A DNA stretch of 34,482 bases from a virus (IMGVR_UViG_3300044846_000857:1-34482), one strand, 5' to 3'. Numbered from the stretch's first letter, positions 1 to 7,338 are shown. A program made the numbers and translations. The notes: a model not told the origin generated them from the letters alone.

Positions 1-294
1 TTGCAAGATAGACTTGAAGAAATAAATGATAGTCTTATGCAACAGGTAATGGAGAACTCAATTAAGATTGACTCTCTGTACAATAAAATAGACTCATTAA
101 ATCTGGTCTCAGATACATTAATTAACCAACAACCCATTGTCAATGAATACTATCGTCAAGAGGTTTACAATATCCTTAATGCTGATGCTCGTGGTGCTAA
201 CCGCAAGCTCACAGAAGTCCTTAAAGTTTCGGATTCCCTCCTCAAAGCAGGATTCTTTTCCCGTACTATCAACATACCAAACGAGCTTAATTAA
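1..294 (+). CDS. Inner-membrane spanin-like coiled-coil protein (5' end outside window)
   Basis: The frame is open from the first base, where the codon is TTG, and stops at 292-294, so the true start very probably lies upstream of the window. The visible 97 residues are strongly helical, with a heptad-like Ile/Leu/Asp-Ser-Leu pattern over about residues 5-45. A segment with Tyr-Tyr-Arg-Gln-Glu-Val follows near residue 51. This resembles the periplasmic coiled-coil part of Rz-type i-spanins, whose N-terminal membrane anchor would be in the missing part. Spanins connect inner and outer membranes and fuse them in the last step of lysis. The last 152 bases overlap the next gene in the +1 frame, as in Rz/Rz1 pairs. 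The i-spanin reading is inference from pattern and overlap; it could be another coiled-coil envelope protein. Confidence 0.55.
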   Translation: MQDRLEEINDSLMQQVMENSIKIDSLYNKIDSLNLVSDTLINQQPIVNEYYRQEVYNILNADARGANRKLTEVLKVSDSLLKAGFFSRTINIPNELN

Positions 295-598
295 TCTCAA
301 CTTTAACTCGATGATGTACTGGTACGATGCCGCTACCAGGATGGAGAGGCTGTATCAACTCCAAAAGCAAAAGTTAGACTATTACTCTAAAATAACTGGG
401 GTTCAGGCCACCAGTGTGGAAATGTTACAGAGTGTCTATGAGAACAAACTAGTGATTGACACTAAAATAAAAACTGAGAATGAAAACGAGATGCTCAGAC
501 TTAAAAAGCAGGTCAAAGTTCTAAAGATAAAAAACACAGCCTTAACTATAGGTCTAGGAGGCTTAGCTGCAACCACACTTTATTTTGCAGTTTTTTAA
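143..598 (+). CDS. Exported coiled-coil protein with C-terminal membrane helix (candidate spanin partner)
   Basis: The ATG at 143 is preferred over the TTG at 137. The 151-aa product has a clear signal peptide: basic n-region, Leu/Met/Val-rich core, then Thr-Ala-Ser-Ser-Gln, a typical Bacteroidota signal-peptidase I site. A helical region rich in Lys/Glu/Leu follows (about residues 75-130), and then one hydrophobic C-terminal helix (about 133-151). An N-terminal export signal plus a C-terminal membrane anchor recalls unimolecular spanins. There is no cysteine anywhere, however, so it cannot be a lipoprotein of the Rz1 or T1 gp11 kind. The first half overlaps the upstream coiled-coil gene in another frame. 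Together they look like a lysis pair adapted to this host group. The alternative is a secreted membrane protein unrelated to lysis. Confidence 0.6.
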   Translation: MNTIVKRFTISLMLMLVVLTASSQKSLKFRIPSSKQDSFPVLSTYQTSLINLNFNSMMYWYDAATRMERLYQLQKQKLDYYSKITGVQATSVEMLQSVYENKLVIDTKIKTENENEMLRLKKQVKVLKIKNTALTIGLGGLAATTLYFAVF

Positions 599-606
599 TA
601 AAACTA

Positions 607-636
607 TTGACTATATAAAAAGTCTTATTACATTTG
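607..636 (+). promoter_or_regulatory. Bacteroidota-type promoter (TTG -33 box, TACATTTG -7 box)
   Basis: TTG at 607-609 and TACATTTG at 629-636 are separated by 19 bases. This fits the known Bacteroides consensus of TTTG or TTG at -33, a 19-21 base spacer and TAnnTTTG at -7. It lies in the gap between the spanin-like gene (stop at 598) and the GroES-like gene (ATG at 655). Transcription would start near 642, giving a short leader. It is the only box in the window with both elements. Confidence 0.6.
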
Positions 637-654
637 CATAAAACCAAACGTAAT

Positions 655-924
655 ATGAACTTTAATCCTACCAGAGATTGGGTAGTTCTCCCAATTCCAC
701 ACAAAAAAGTAACAGATAGCGGAATCCTTCTTTCAGATGAAGCCGCTAATTCTATGAAGTCTAACATTCTCACAGTGGTTAAAGCTGGCCCAGAGTGTAA
801 ACAGGTTAAAGAAGGAGATACCGTATACGTGCACCCGCACACGGAAGGCGTAATCATCGATATTGAAGAAACTCAATATGTGATGGTTAATGAATTCATG
901 CTTCTTGGAGTAATCAGCAAATAA
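655..924 (+). CDS. GroES-like co-chaperonin
   Basis: The 89-aa product has the Cpn10 pattern. An N-terminal Asp-Trp-Val-Val-Leu-Pro strand matches the 'DRVLV.P' of GroES. Next comes Ser-Gly-Ile-Leu-Leu, aligned with the Gly-Gly-Ile at the start of the mobile loop. A Val-Lys-Ala-Gly-Pro strand and Val-Lys-Glu-Gly-Asp-Thr-Val (GroES 'VKVGDIV') follow, and it ends in a hydrophobic 'LLGVI' strand where GroES has 'ILAIV'. Length is slightly below the usual 95-97 aa. The ATG at 655 is chosen over the TTG at 634 because that TTG lies inside the promoter -7 box. Phage GroES homologues (T4 gp31 is the classic case) pair with host GroEL to fold the major capsid protein, so a place at the head of a late operon makes sense. 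The family assignment is by visible pattern. Confidence 0.75.
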   Translation: MNFNPTRDWVVLPIPHKKVTDSGILLSDEAANSMKSNILTVVKAGPECKQVKEGDTVYVHPHTEGVIIDIEETQYVMVNEFMLLGVISK

Positions 925-928
925 AGTT

Positions 929-1234
929 ATGGTAGGGACAGTAACAATATCCCTAGCTGACTTTGAATCTTTGCGAAAGCAAGCAGACTCAGGGAATAGA
1001 ACATCAGAGGATATTATAAAAGCCGCCAAAGAATTGGAGGTTTTTCTTTCGTTCCTAGTAACCAGGGAAAATATAGACGAACATATTGATGAGTTTAACA
1101 GCTACTCTAAAAGGTGCAAGATTAAAATCATTGAAGGACGAGCCAAAATACAAATTATCGATGAAGAACCAAACCAAACTCCGAAGAGTGAATATCAAGA
1201 CGGATACGACGCAGAAGTTTCTCCAGATATTTAA
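929..1234 (+). CDS. Unknown 101-aa protein
   Basis: Starts four bases after the GroES-like stop. The product is mixed alpha/beta and charged. A short strand (Val-Thr-Ile-Ser-Leu) leads into helices with Phe-Glu-Ser-Leu-Arg-Lys and Ile-Ile-Lys-Ala-Ala-Lys-Glu-Leu. The C-terminal third is polar, ending in Asp/Glu and Pro, and looks disordered. I do not recognise a family. Its last 74 bases overlap the next gene in a different frame. It probably belongs to the transcription unit that begins at the promoter near 607-636. Confidence 0.6.
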   Translation: MVGTVTISLADFESLRKQADSGNRTSEDIIKAAKELEVFLSFLVTRENIDEHIDEFNSYSKRCKIKIIEGRAKIQIIDEEPNQTPKSEYQDGYDAEVSPDI

Positions 1235-1490
1235 CGGGATTCTAGAGCTTACAGACACCGAACTCAAAGTCTTAGCAGAATTCATTGACTCAAGTGAAAC
1301 TGTAAATCTGTGCTCCCCTGCTAATAAAAAGAAAGTATCAGAGACTCTAGGAATTAAGGACCACAACACCCTTAATAACTATGTAAAAAGACTCAAAGAC
1401 AAAGGAGCGATACTTCAAACTAAAAATGGATACGAACTTGCTGCGATCTTAAAGAAAGAACCAGTTCAGATTAACATCCTACCAGCATGA
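1161..1490 (+). CDS. Small helix-turn-helix-like protein
   Basis: The frame is open from 1086, but the ATG at 1161 gives a 109-aa product in which the structured part begins soon after the start; earlier ATGs would deepen the overlap with the upstream gene. A first helical block contains Leu-Thr-Asp-Thr-Glu-Leu-Lys-Val-Leu. Then Lys-Lys-Val-Ser-Glu-Thr-Leu-Gly-Ile followed by Asn-Thr-Leu-Asn-Asn-Tyr-Val-Lys-Arg-Leu reads as a winged helix-turn-helix: a turn after Leu-Gly-Ile and a recognition helix with Asn-Asn-Tyr. Lys-Asp-Lys-Gly-Ala-Ile-Leu follows as the wing strand. It may be a late regulator or a DNA-binding packaging component; the position just upstream of the terminase region allows either. 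Its stop overlaps the next start as ATGA. Confidence 0.6.
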   Translation: MKNQTKLRRVNIKTDTTQKFLQIFNGILELTDTELKVLAEFIDSSETVNLCSPANKKKVSETLGIKDHNTLNNYVKRLKDKGAILQTKNGYELAAILKKEPVQINILPA

Positions 1491-1633
1491 GCCCAGTATT
1501 TATTCCTCCAACCAAAGTACTTACCTTCTTTTATATAGGGTTTTACTCCCTGATGGTGATTCAGGATGGTGAGGGTAATGTAGAAGGCCTGCATTTAACA
1601 GAATTAATAGAAGTAAATTCACAAGAACAATGA
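1487..1633 (+). CDS. 48-aa microgene coupled at both ends by ATGA
   Basis: The ATG at 1487 overlaps the TGA of the upstream gene (1488-1490), and its own TGA at 1631-1633 overlaps the ATG of the next gene (1630). The frame spans exactly the gap between two well-supported genes. The product has a hydrophobic, aromatic first half (Phe-Phe-Tyr-Ile-Gly-Phe-Tyr-Ser-Leu near residues 14-22) and an acidic end. I recognise no family; a compact beta-rich protein or a short membrane-associated peptide are both possible. The double ATGA coupling is the main reason to believe it is translated. Confidence 0.55.
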   Translation: MSPVFIPPTKVLTFFYIGFYSLMVIQDGEGNVEGLHLTELIEVNSQEQ

Positions 1634-1920
1634 GTCAGAAAACACCATCGTTAATTAAAATGCTTGCAAATTTTGCAAAAGCATCTGCAGAGTACATAGC
1701 AGCTGGCATGCCCTCCGTAACAGAAGAGCAGTACAGAAAACGTGTAGAAACTTGTCACGAATGCCCAAATATTCTAAAGGATACAAAGCAATGTGGCTTA
1801 TGTGGCTGCTACATTGAGCAGAAGGCTAGCTGGCAAACAGCTAAGTGCCCGGATGAGCCGTCTAGATGGGATCCAATAAAGTTAGGAGACAGTGGAAAGC
1901 CTCTTAATCTTAAGAAATGA
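1630..1920 (+). CDS. Cysteine-rich putative zinc-binding protein
   Basis: The 96-aa product starts with an amphipathic helix (about residues 1-30). The centre carries Cys-His-Glu-Cys-Pro, then after about a dozen residues Cys-Gly-Leu-Cys-Gly-Cys, and later Ala-Lys-Cys-Pro. This Cys array could bind one zinc or an iron-sulfur centre. The pattern (CxxCP ... CxxCxC ... W ... KCP) is frequent in small late-region phage proteins that I believe fall in DUF6171-like families, with no established function. ATGA overlaps on both sides show translational coupling with its neighbours. Confidence 0.6.
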   Translation: MSQKTPSLIKMLANFAKASAEYIAAGMPSVTEEQYRKRVETCHECPNILKDTKQCGLCGCYIEQKASWQTAKCPDEPSRWDPIKLGDSGKPLNLKK

Positions 1921-2156
1921 ACAAAGAAAAGGTCATAATTCAGAAGTTAGCTACTAAGTATAACCTTCCTCTTCATAAAGTAGAAGAGATAGTGTACTAC
2001 CAGTTTAAGTACGTGACTAAAGTTATGAAAGAGGGGAAGTTTGAGGCTATCAGACTGCAATATTTTGGGGCGTTCTCTGCAAAAAGTGAGCGGATAGCCC
2101 ATCTAAACGAGAAAACCAGACGCAAAAATGAAAGACTTGCTAACAATAAACAATAA
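1917..2156 (+). CDS. HU/IHF-like DNA-binding protein, short form
   Basis: The 79-aa product follows the HU/IHF layout. The N-terminal helices include Asn-Leu-Pro-Leu-His-Lys-Val-Glu (HU: 'GLSKKDAE'), and a second long helix ends in Met-Lys-Glu-Gly-Lys. A strand and turn follow with Tyr-Phe-Gly-Ala-Phe-Ser-Ala-Lys, matching HU's 'GFGTFSVR'. The DNA-binding arm is largely replaced by a short basic helix rich in Lys and Arg. HU-type proteins bend DNA as dimers, and an IHF-like subunit in the structural region is a known trait of crAss-like phages. Placed just upstream of the terminase, it could assist packaging or late transcription; both are inference. Confidence 0.6.
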   Translation: MNKEKVIIQKLATKYNLPLHKVEEIVYYQFKYVTKVMKEGKFEAIRLQYFGAFSAKSERIAHLNEKTRRKNERLANNKQ

Positions 2157-2625
2157 TGTAGTTATACCATCCCCGTATGCTCTGACTATTACGGAATTCG
2201 AGAAATTGACTACAAAAGAGTTGGCATTTGTCTACTTTTTTGCAGACCATAGGTCTAGCTATGCAGCTTACGACGAGACAGAGAGAAGAGATAAGCTACT
2301 AGAGGAGTTAAAGGTCAAGTCAACCCCCAACTTACATGCAGGATTGCAGAAATACAGGGAGTTGTCAGAGACACACTCTATCAAGCTACTCAAATCAGCT
2401 AGATCTGCAGTTAACAAGCTAGAAAAGTACTTCAAAGACATCGATCTTACAGCCATGGACGAGAACGGAAAGCTTCTCTACCAAGCAAAAGACCTAGTTG
2501 CTAACCTATCTAAGATTGGGGATGTAATCGAAGGTCTAGATAGACTAGAAGAGCTGGTACAAAAGCAACAAGCTAAAGACAACCCTAACAGAGCAGGGGT
2601 TAAGACTAACAAATACAGTGAATAA
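2128..2625 (+). CDS. Conserved helical protein directly upstream of TerL (candidate small terminase)
   Basis: The 165-aa product overlaps the upstream gene by 29 bases and joins TerL through TAATG. It has a beta-like N-terminus (Val-Val-Ile-Pro-Ser-Pro), a segment with Phe-Ala-Asp-His-Arg-Ser and Ala-Ala-Tyr-Asp-Glu, and then a long helical region with a coiled-coil pattern (about residues 75-150). The end is polar. Small terminase subunits are often helical oligomers encoded just before the large subunit, so position and fold fit, but no helix-turn-helix is obvious and I cannot confirm the role. It could instead be a structural or regulatory protein. Confidence 0.5.
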   Translation: MKDLLTINNNVVIPSPYALTITEFEKLTTKELAFVYFFADHRSSYAAYDETERRDKLLEELKVKSTPNLHAGLQKYRELSETHSIKLLKSARSAVNKLEKYFKDIDLTAMDENGKLLYQAKDLVANLSKIGDVIEGLDRLEELVQKQQAKDNPNRAGVKTNKYSE

Positions 2626-4592
2626 TGCTGAAGGACACCCACTTATTCTCTGCAGTAGCTAAGCATTACATAGAGTATGGGCACTATACCGATGCTCTAC
2701 CTGGTACCAAGCAGTATTACGACTATTGGGATGGGGAACAGTTTAAGTGCATGCATGGGCATGAGATAAATGGGGTTAAGATATCAGGATTCCACTATTT
2801 CTACCTGAATTACTGCCCAATTGATAGGATTATCGATGAAGAACAGCCAGATGGGGAGGTAATATCACGTCGTGACCGCAGTTTTCCAGCCTTTTATGAT
2901 GGGGATTTTGAGTACTTTAATGCCGTAGATAAGGCCCGTAGAGAGAACAAACACATGGTTGTCTTGAAGGCTAGACGTAAGGGTTTCTCCTACAAAGCTG
3001 CAGCAATGCTATGTAGGAACTACTTCCACCTAAGAAACAGTAAGAACTTCGTATTTGCCTCAGATAAGCAGTACTTAACTGGGGACGGAATGCTGTCGAA
3101 GGCTTGGGATATTATATCATTCATTGATGATAACACAGCTTGGACACAGCCACGTCTCATTGACCGTGAGATGCATAAACAATCAGGGTACAAGAAAAAT
3201 GTAAACGGGGCTGACGTAACTCTAGGGTTTAAATCACAGATAATTGGGGTATCACTGAAAGATGATCCAGATAAAATACGTGGTAAAGCAGGGGAGTTAA
3301 TCTTCTTCGAAGAATCAGGTTCATTCTCAGGCTTGCTTAAAGCTTGGGAGGTGGCTATGCCTACAATGAGACAGGGTTCTAAGACACTTGGTACCATGAT
3401 AGCCTTTGGAACTGGAGGAGAAGAAGGTCCTGGCTTTGAAGGTCTAGAAGAACTCTTCTATCACCCCGATGCTTACAACTGTATGGGGTTTGAGAACGAC
3501 TGGGATGCTGGGGCCATGGGGACAATATGTGGCTACTTCGTCCCTATTTATAAAAACCTAGATGGTTTCATAGATGAGAACGGGAATAGCTTAATTAATG
3601 CTGCAGTTGAGTACGAGGAAGAGCAGAGAGAAAAGAAGAAGAAAGGGAATGACCCTAAATCTTACGATCAGTACATAGCTGAACATCCATTCACCCCCCA
3701 GGAAGCAACCTTGCAAGTTACAGCAAACACCTTTGACGTTAACTCATTAAAAGAACAGTACAACAGAGTTATATCCGGTAACCTGGATAAGATAGGGGTA
3801 GTAGGGGAGATGTACTACAACTCTAAAGGAAAAGCAGACTTTACCCCTAACAGTAATCTCAGAGCAATCTCTAAGTTTCCTCACAGAAAGGATGATAATT
3901 TAACTGGAGCTGTAGTATTGTACGAGCCTCCATTTAAAACAGAGGTAGAAGAGGTAACACCAAAAAACATGTATATCATCTGCCATGACCCGTATGCACA
4001 GGGGAAAGCTGAAAGCTCTAGCTCTCTTGGGGCAGCCTATGTTATCAAGGTTCCCAATAACATGTCCAAACCAGATGACATAATAGTAGCATCTTACGTA
4101 GGCAGACCTCAGACCCAGGACGAATACAATAGAACTTTATTTATGCTTGCAGAATACTACAATGCTAAGATAGGATTTGAAAATGACCGAGGAGAAGTAA
4201 TAGCCTATGCTAAACGATTCCGTAAAATGCATTTACTGCAGGAGGAATTCGAGATGCTTGACAAAAAAGAGCTACGAAGCAAGAATGTAAAACGTCAGTT
4301 TGGTATGCACATGACCGAGCAAAGAAAATCCCAAGGAGAGCTTTATATCAGAGACTGGTTAATTTCTGGGAGAGGAGCTGACGAAGATGGCAATATTACC
4401 CTTAACTTGCAGAAGATTTACGACCTTGCTTTACTGCAAGAGTTGATCAAGTTCAACAGGAAGGGTAACTTTGACCGTGTTATGGCACTGATGGTGGGGA
4501 TGTACCACACTAGAGAGCTGTATAACAAGGAGTTAAGCTTCAATGATTCTGATAACTCAAGCAACGACTGGTTCGATAAGATGTATAAGTAA
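2625..4592 (+). CDS. Terminase large subunit (TerL), packaging ATPase and nuclease
   Basis: The 655-aa product has both TerL domains. The ATPase half shows a Walker A-like segment at residues 115-122 (Lys-Ala-Arg-Arg-Lys-Gly-Phe-Ser) and a Walker B at about 223-230 (Gly-Glu-Leu-Ile-Phe-Phe-Glu-Glu), whose adjacent Glu residues supply the catalytic carboxylate. The nuclease half has an RNase H-like first strand with Asp455 (Cys-His-Asp-Pro-Tyr), then Glu519/Asp521 in Phe-Glu-Asn-Asp-Arg-Gly, and a late Asp617 in Phe-Asp-Arg-Val; together these form a plausible metal-binding set. It powers DNA entry through the portal and cuts the concatemer. Walker A departs from the classical GxxxxGK[ST], as in many TerLs. 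The portal gene follows after a 77-base gap. Confidence 0.88.
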   Translation: MLKDTHLFSAVAKHYIEYGHYTDALPGTKQYYDYWDGEQFKCMHGHEINGVKISGFHYFYLNYCPIDRIIDEEQPDGEVISRRDRSFPAFYDGDFEYFNAVDKARRENKHMVVLKARRKGFSYKAAAMLCRNYFHLRNSKNFVFASDKQYLTGDGMLSKAWDIISFIDDNTAWTQPRLIDREMHKQSGYKKNVNGADVTLGFKSQIIGVSLKDDPDKIRGKAGELIFFEESGSFSGLLKAWEVAMPTMRQGSKTLGTMIAFGTGGEEGPGFEGLEELFYHPDAYNCMGFENDWDAGAMGTICGYFVPIYKNLDGFIDENGNSLINAAVEYEEEQREKKKKGNDPKSYDQYIAEHPFTPQEATLQVTANTFDVNSLKEQYNRVISGNLDKIGVVGEMYYNSKGKADFTPNSNLRAISKFPHRKDDNLTGAVVLYEPPFKTEVEEVTPKNMYIICHDPYAQGKAESSSSLGAAYVIKVPNNMSKPDDIIVASYVGRPQTQDEYNRTLFMLAEYYNAKIGFENDRGEVIAYAKRFRKMHLLQEEFEMLDKKELRSKNVKRQFGMHMTEQRKSQGELYIRDWLISGRGADEDGNITLNLQKIYDLALLQELIKFNRKGNFDRVMALMVGMYHTRELYNKELSFNDSDNSSNDWFDKMYK

Positions 4593-4656
4593 GAGTGTGA
4601 TATAATAAAGGATTAAACAAATCCACTTATTTTAAAGACCCGCTGTAAAACAAACC

Positions 4657-4664
4657 TACTTTTG
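4657..4664 (+). promoter_or_regulatory. TACTTTTG -7 box five bases before the portal ATG
   Basis: TACTTTTG fits the Bacteroidota -7 consensus TAnnTTTG. The portal start at 4670 is five bases after its last G, so the expected transcription start falls on or next to the ATG, which would give a leaderless mRNA. No TTG box stands 19-21 bases upstream. The same element and spacing recur before 8716 and 21777. Confidence 0.5.
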
Positions 4665-4669
4665 TATTA

Positions 4670-6919
4670 ATGTTCGGACAAGCTACAATCCCCAAGCAAC
4701 GAATTCCCTTCTCTCAGAAAGATGACAAGTGGAAAGAAGACTGTGTCAATGCCTTTATCAACCTGTCTAAGTTTGGTATTAGTGAGAGACGCAGTTACTT
4801 AAAGTCTCTGTATGATTACTATAACGGGGTAATCGACGAGGAGGACTACAACTATGTCCTTAAACCTTATGGCAAAACCCGAAGCCACTTTCCTTCGAAG
4901 CTCCGTAACTATCCGATCATTAAGCCGATCATCGATCTCTTGCTTGGGGAGAAATCTAAACGTCCTCTCGAGTACACAGTTACTGTGCAAAATGCTGATG
5001 CAATTAGTATCAAAGAAGAAGCTTTAAAGAATCTTCTACTGATGAATGTTAAAGCTAGGTTCTTGAGTGAGCTTGCAAAAGCAGGACAGCTAGATGAAAA
5101 TGCTCAAGAAGAGCCGCCTCTTCCAAAGCAGGTTGCAGATGAATTTCAAAGAAGTTATGTAGACCATAGAGCAATTGTAGGTCAAGCAGCCATAAACTAC
5201 ATCATGTACTACAATGAGGTTTATGACAAATTTCAAAAGCTATTTTTCCACTTCCTTGTAACAGGGGAGTGCTATTCACATAAAGGGGTAAGACGAGATG
5301 AGGTATTTTACGAAGTAGTTAATCCATTAGATATAGACTATGACAAGGATCCTGATATCGATTTTGTTGAGGATGCCGACTGGGCAATCATCAGAAAGTA
5401 TTCTCATGCATCTACCATTATTGACATATTTGGGGAATACCTATCTGATGAACAGGTTCTTGAGTTAGAATCCCCAACTCACACTTCAGCTGAAGCTTAC
5501 CTTTTATATAGAGCCGAAGCTAGTGGAGCAGATGATAACGTATACCGTAACAGGTTAATTGAGATAATAACAGTTTACTGGAAAAGTAGAAAACGTATTG
5601 GATTTGTTAGTTATGACGATCCAAATACGGGGAATACTGAAATGTTCGATGTAGAAGAGGGGTATAAATTACCTCAAGAGCTCAAAGAACTTGGGGCTAA
5701 GATGGAGTGGGAGTGGGTAAACGAAGTGTGGGAAGGAACCAGAATTGACAGAAGATTCTTTGTCAATATGAGACCATACAAGAACCAACGTAACAGTCTA
5801 GACAACCCTTCAAGATGTAAACTTCCAATCAATGGAAGAAAATACTCAGACATTAACTCTCAGAGTATTTCTTTGGTAAGCTTAGGAATAGCTTATCAGC
5901 TCAATTACAATATTTACAAATACCGTCTTGAACTAGCTATTGCACGAAGCAAGGATATCATTGCTCAGTTCGACATTAACATGATCCCTAAGAACTGGGA
6001 CATGGATAAGTTTATGTATTTTGTAGAGGGTACAGGTATTGCTTGGGTGGATTATAACAAAGAAGGAATTCAGCTATCACCCCAGCATCAGTCAGTACTT
6101 GATATGTCTATTAAGACAATATCTCAATACCTTACCTTGCTTGAATCAATAATGATCGAATGGGAGAAGGTAAGTGGGGTGACTAGGCAGAGACAGGGCC
6201 AAATGAGTTCTTATGAAGGAAAAGCTACGTCTCAGCAGAGCATTGTGCAGTCTTCTCACATTACAGAGGATATCTTTAGAAAATTTGCTCACTACGAAAG
6301 AAGAGAGTTACAAGGACTTTTGGATTACTCAAAAGAGGCTTGGCTCAATGGAAAGAAGGCTATGTACGTAATGCCTGATGGCACAATGGATGAACTTGAC
6401 GTTGATCCACTTACACATATGGAGGCAGAGTACGGAGTATTTGTTTCTGATGCAGGTAAAGATGCAGAAAAAAGACAGAAGATTGAAGGGCTTGCACAAG
6501 CAGCTGTTCAAAACGGTCTCCCACTCTCTGCTGCTATTTCTATTTACGAAAGTGATAGCCTTGCTCAAATTAAAGATAAAATCCAACAAGCTGAGAAGCA
6601 AGCTGAAGAATTAAGAAAAGCTCAAGAGCAAGCTCAACAAGAACAAGCTCAGCAAGAAATGCAACTTAAGCAGCAAGAACTTCAAATGCAGGCCTTGGAT
6701 AAAGAAAAGGATAGACAGGTTCAAGTTGAAACTGCTCTTATTGCAGCAGAATCAAATGATAAAAAATCTAGTGCAACTTTAGAGAAAATGCTCAATGACT
6801 TTGAAATTAAGCAAAGAGAGATATCTTTGAAGGAGCAAGAGCTTGGACTTAAAGCTCAGCAAGGAGAGCAGGATTACCAAATAAGACAGCAGGAACAAAA
6901 CAATAATATGATTGAGTAA
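4670..6919 (+). CDS. Portal protein
   Basis: The 749-aa product follows TerL in the usual place and reads like large crAss/P22-type portals. The N-terminal region contains Tyr-Tyr-Asn-Gly and a 'NYPIIKPIIDLLLGE' stem-like helix typical of portal clip/stem segments. A long mixed alpha/beta wing follows. Near residues 470-530 there is a helical part with Leu-Thr-Leu-Leu-Glu-Ser and Glu-Lys-Val-Ser-Gly-Val. The final 120 or so residues are a Gln/Glu/Lys/Ala-rich coiled coil that would suit an extended barrel or internal crown. A portal is a dodecameric ring at one capsid vertex, through which DNA enters and leaves. TAATG coupling joins it to the Dps-like gene. Assignment rests on size, position and sequence character. 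Confidence 0.82.
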   Translation: MFGQATIPKQRIPFSQKDDKWKEDCVNAFINLSKFGISERRSYLKSLYDYYNGVIDEEDYNYVLKPYGKTRSHFPSKLRNYPIIKPIIDLLLGEKSKRPLEYTVTVQNADAISIKEEALKNLLLMNVKARFLSELAKAGQLDENAQEEPPLPKQVADEFQRSYVDHRAIVGQAAINYIMYYNEVYDKFQKLFFHFLVTGECYSHKGVRRDEVFYEVVNPLDIDYDKDPDIDFVEDADWAIIRKYSHASTIIDIFGEYLSDEQVLELESPTHTSAEAYLLYRAEASGADDNVYRNRLIEIITVYWKSRKRIGFVSYDDPNTGNTEMFDVEEGYKLPQELKELGAKMEWEWVNEVWEGTRIDRRFFVNMRPYKNQRNSLDNPSRCKLPINGRKYSDINSQSISLVSLGIAYQLNYNIYKYRLELAIARSKDIIAQFDINMIPKNWDMDKFMYFVEGTGIAWVDYNKEGIQLSPQHQSVLDMSIKTISQYLTLLESIMIEWEKVSGVTRQRQGQMSSYEGKATSQQSIVQSSHITEDIFRKFAHYERRELQGLLDYSKEAWLNGKKAMYVMPDGTMDELDVDPLTHMEAEYGVFVSDAGKDAEKRQKIEGLAQAAVQNGLPLSAAISIYESDSLAQIKDKIQQAEKQAEELRKAQEQAQQEQAQQEMQLKQQELQMQALDKEKDRQVQVETALIAAESNDKKSSATLEKMLNDFEIKQREISLKEQELGLKAQQGEQDYQIRQQEQNNNMIE

Positions 6920-7338
6920 TGGGCTATTTAGATAAAGTAAAAGAAAAGAAAAACTCTATTCCAGGATTGGTTGTAGAGTTAATGGACGCGGCACTTAAAT
7001 TCCACGTGCTTCACTTAACCATCGTAGGCCCAGGATCATTTGCAGCTCATAAGGCTCTTAACGAATTATATGATGCACTCCCTGGGCATGCAGATGCAAT
7101 TGCAGAGGGGTATCAAGGAGCAACTGGGGAGATCCCAAAGTATCCTGTAGATATGCCCCCAAGTGTATGTGCCCCAGCAATGTTTACTGTTAAAGATGCC
7201 CTTAGCTATATAGATGAGCTTCATGCTAAAATTAACAGAGTTCAAGATGGATGTGAATTCTCTGAGATCGTCAATGATCTAGACAATATAAAGTCAACTC
7301 TCAATTCTGCTAAATACAAACTTAAGTTCTTGTCTTAA
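6919..7338 (+). CDS. Dps/ferritin-like protein
   Basis: The 139-aa product carries the signature of Dps-type mini-ferritins. Residues His32, His44, Asp59 and Glu63 match the spacing of the E. coli Dps ferroxidase residues His51, His63, Asp78 and Glu82 exactly (12, 15 and 4 residues apart). The surrounding Val-Gly-Pro-Gly-Ser-Phe-Ala-Ala-His and Asp-Ala-Ile-Ala-Glu also fit. The one difference is Asn48, where Dps has Asp67. It is shorter than Dps (167 aa) and lacks its basic N-terminal tail. Similar phage proteins are grouped, I believe, as DUF5856. Dps proteins oxidise and store iron in 12-subunit cages. Coupled by TAATG to both portal and L,D-transpeptidase-like gene, it is likely made during head assembly; whether it enters the virion is unknown. 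Confidence 0.72.
   Translation: MGYLDKVKEKKNSIPGLVVELMDAALKFHVLHLTIVGPGSFAAHKALNELYDALPGHADAIAEGYQGATGEIPKYPVDMPPSVCAPAMFTVKDALSYIDELHAKINRVQDGCEFSEIVNDLDNIKSTLNSAKYKLKFLS

Noticed and set aside
634-654. TTG start for the GroES-like protein
   Set aside because: The TTG is part of the -7 box TACATTTG and would precede the expected transcription start.
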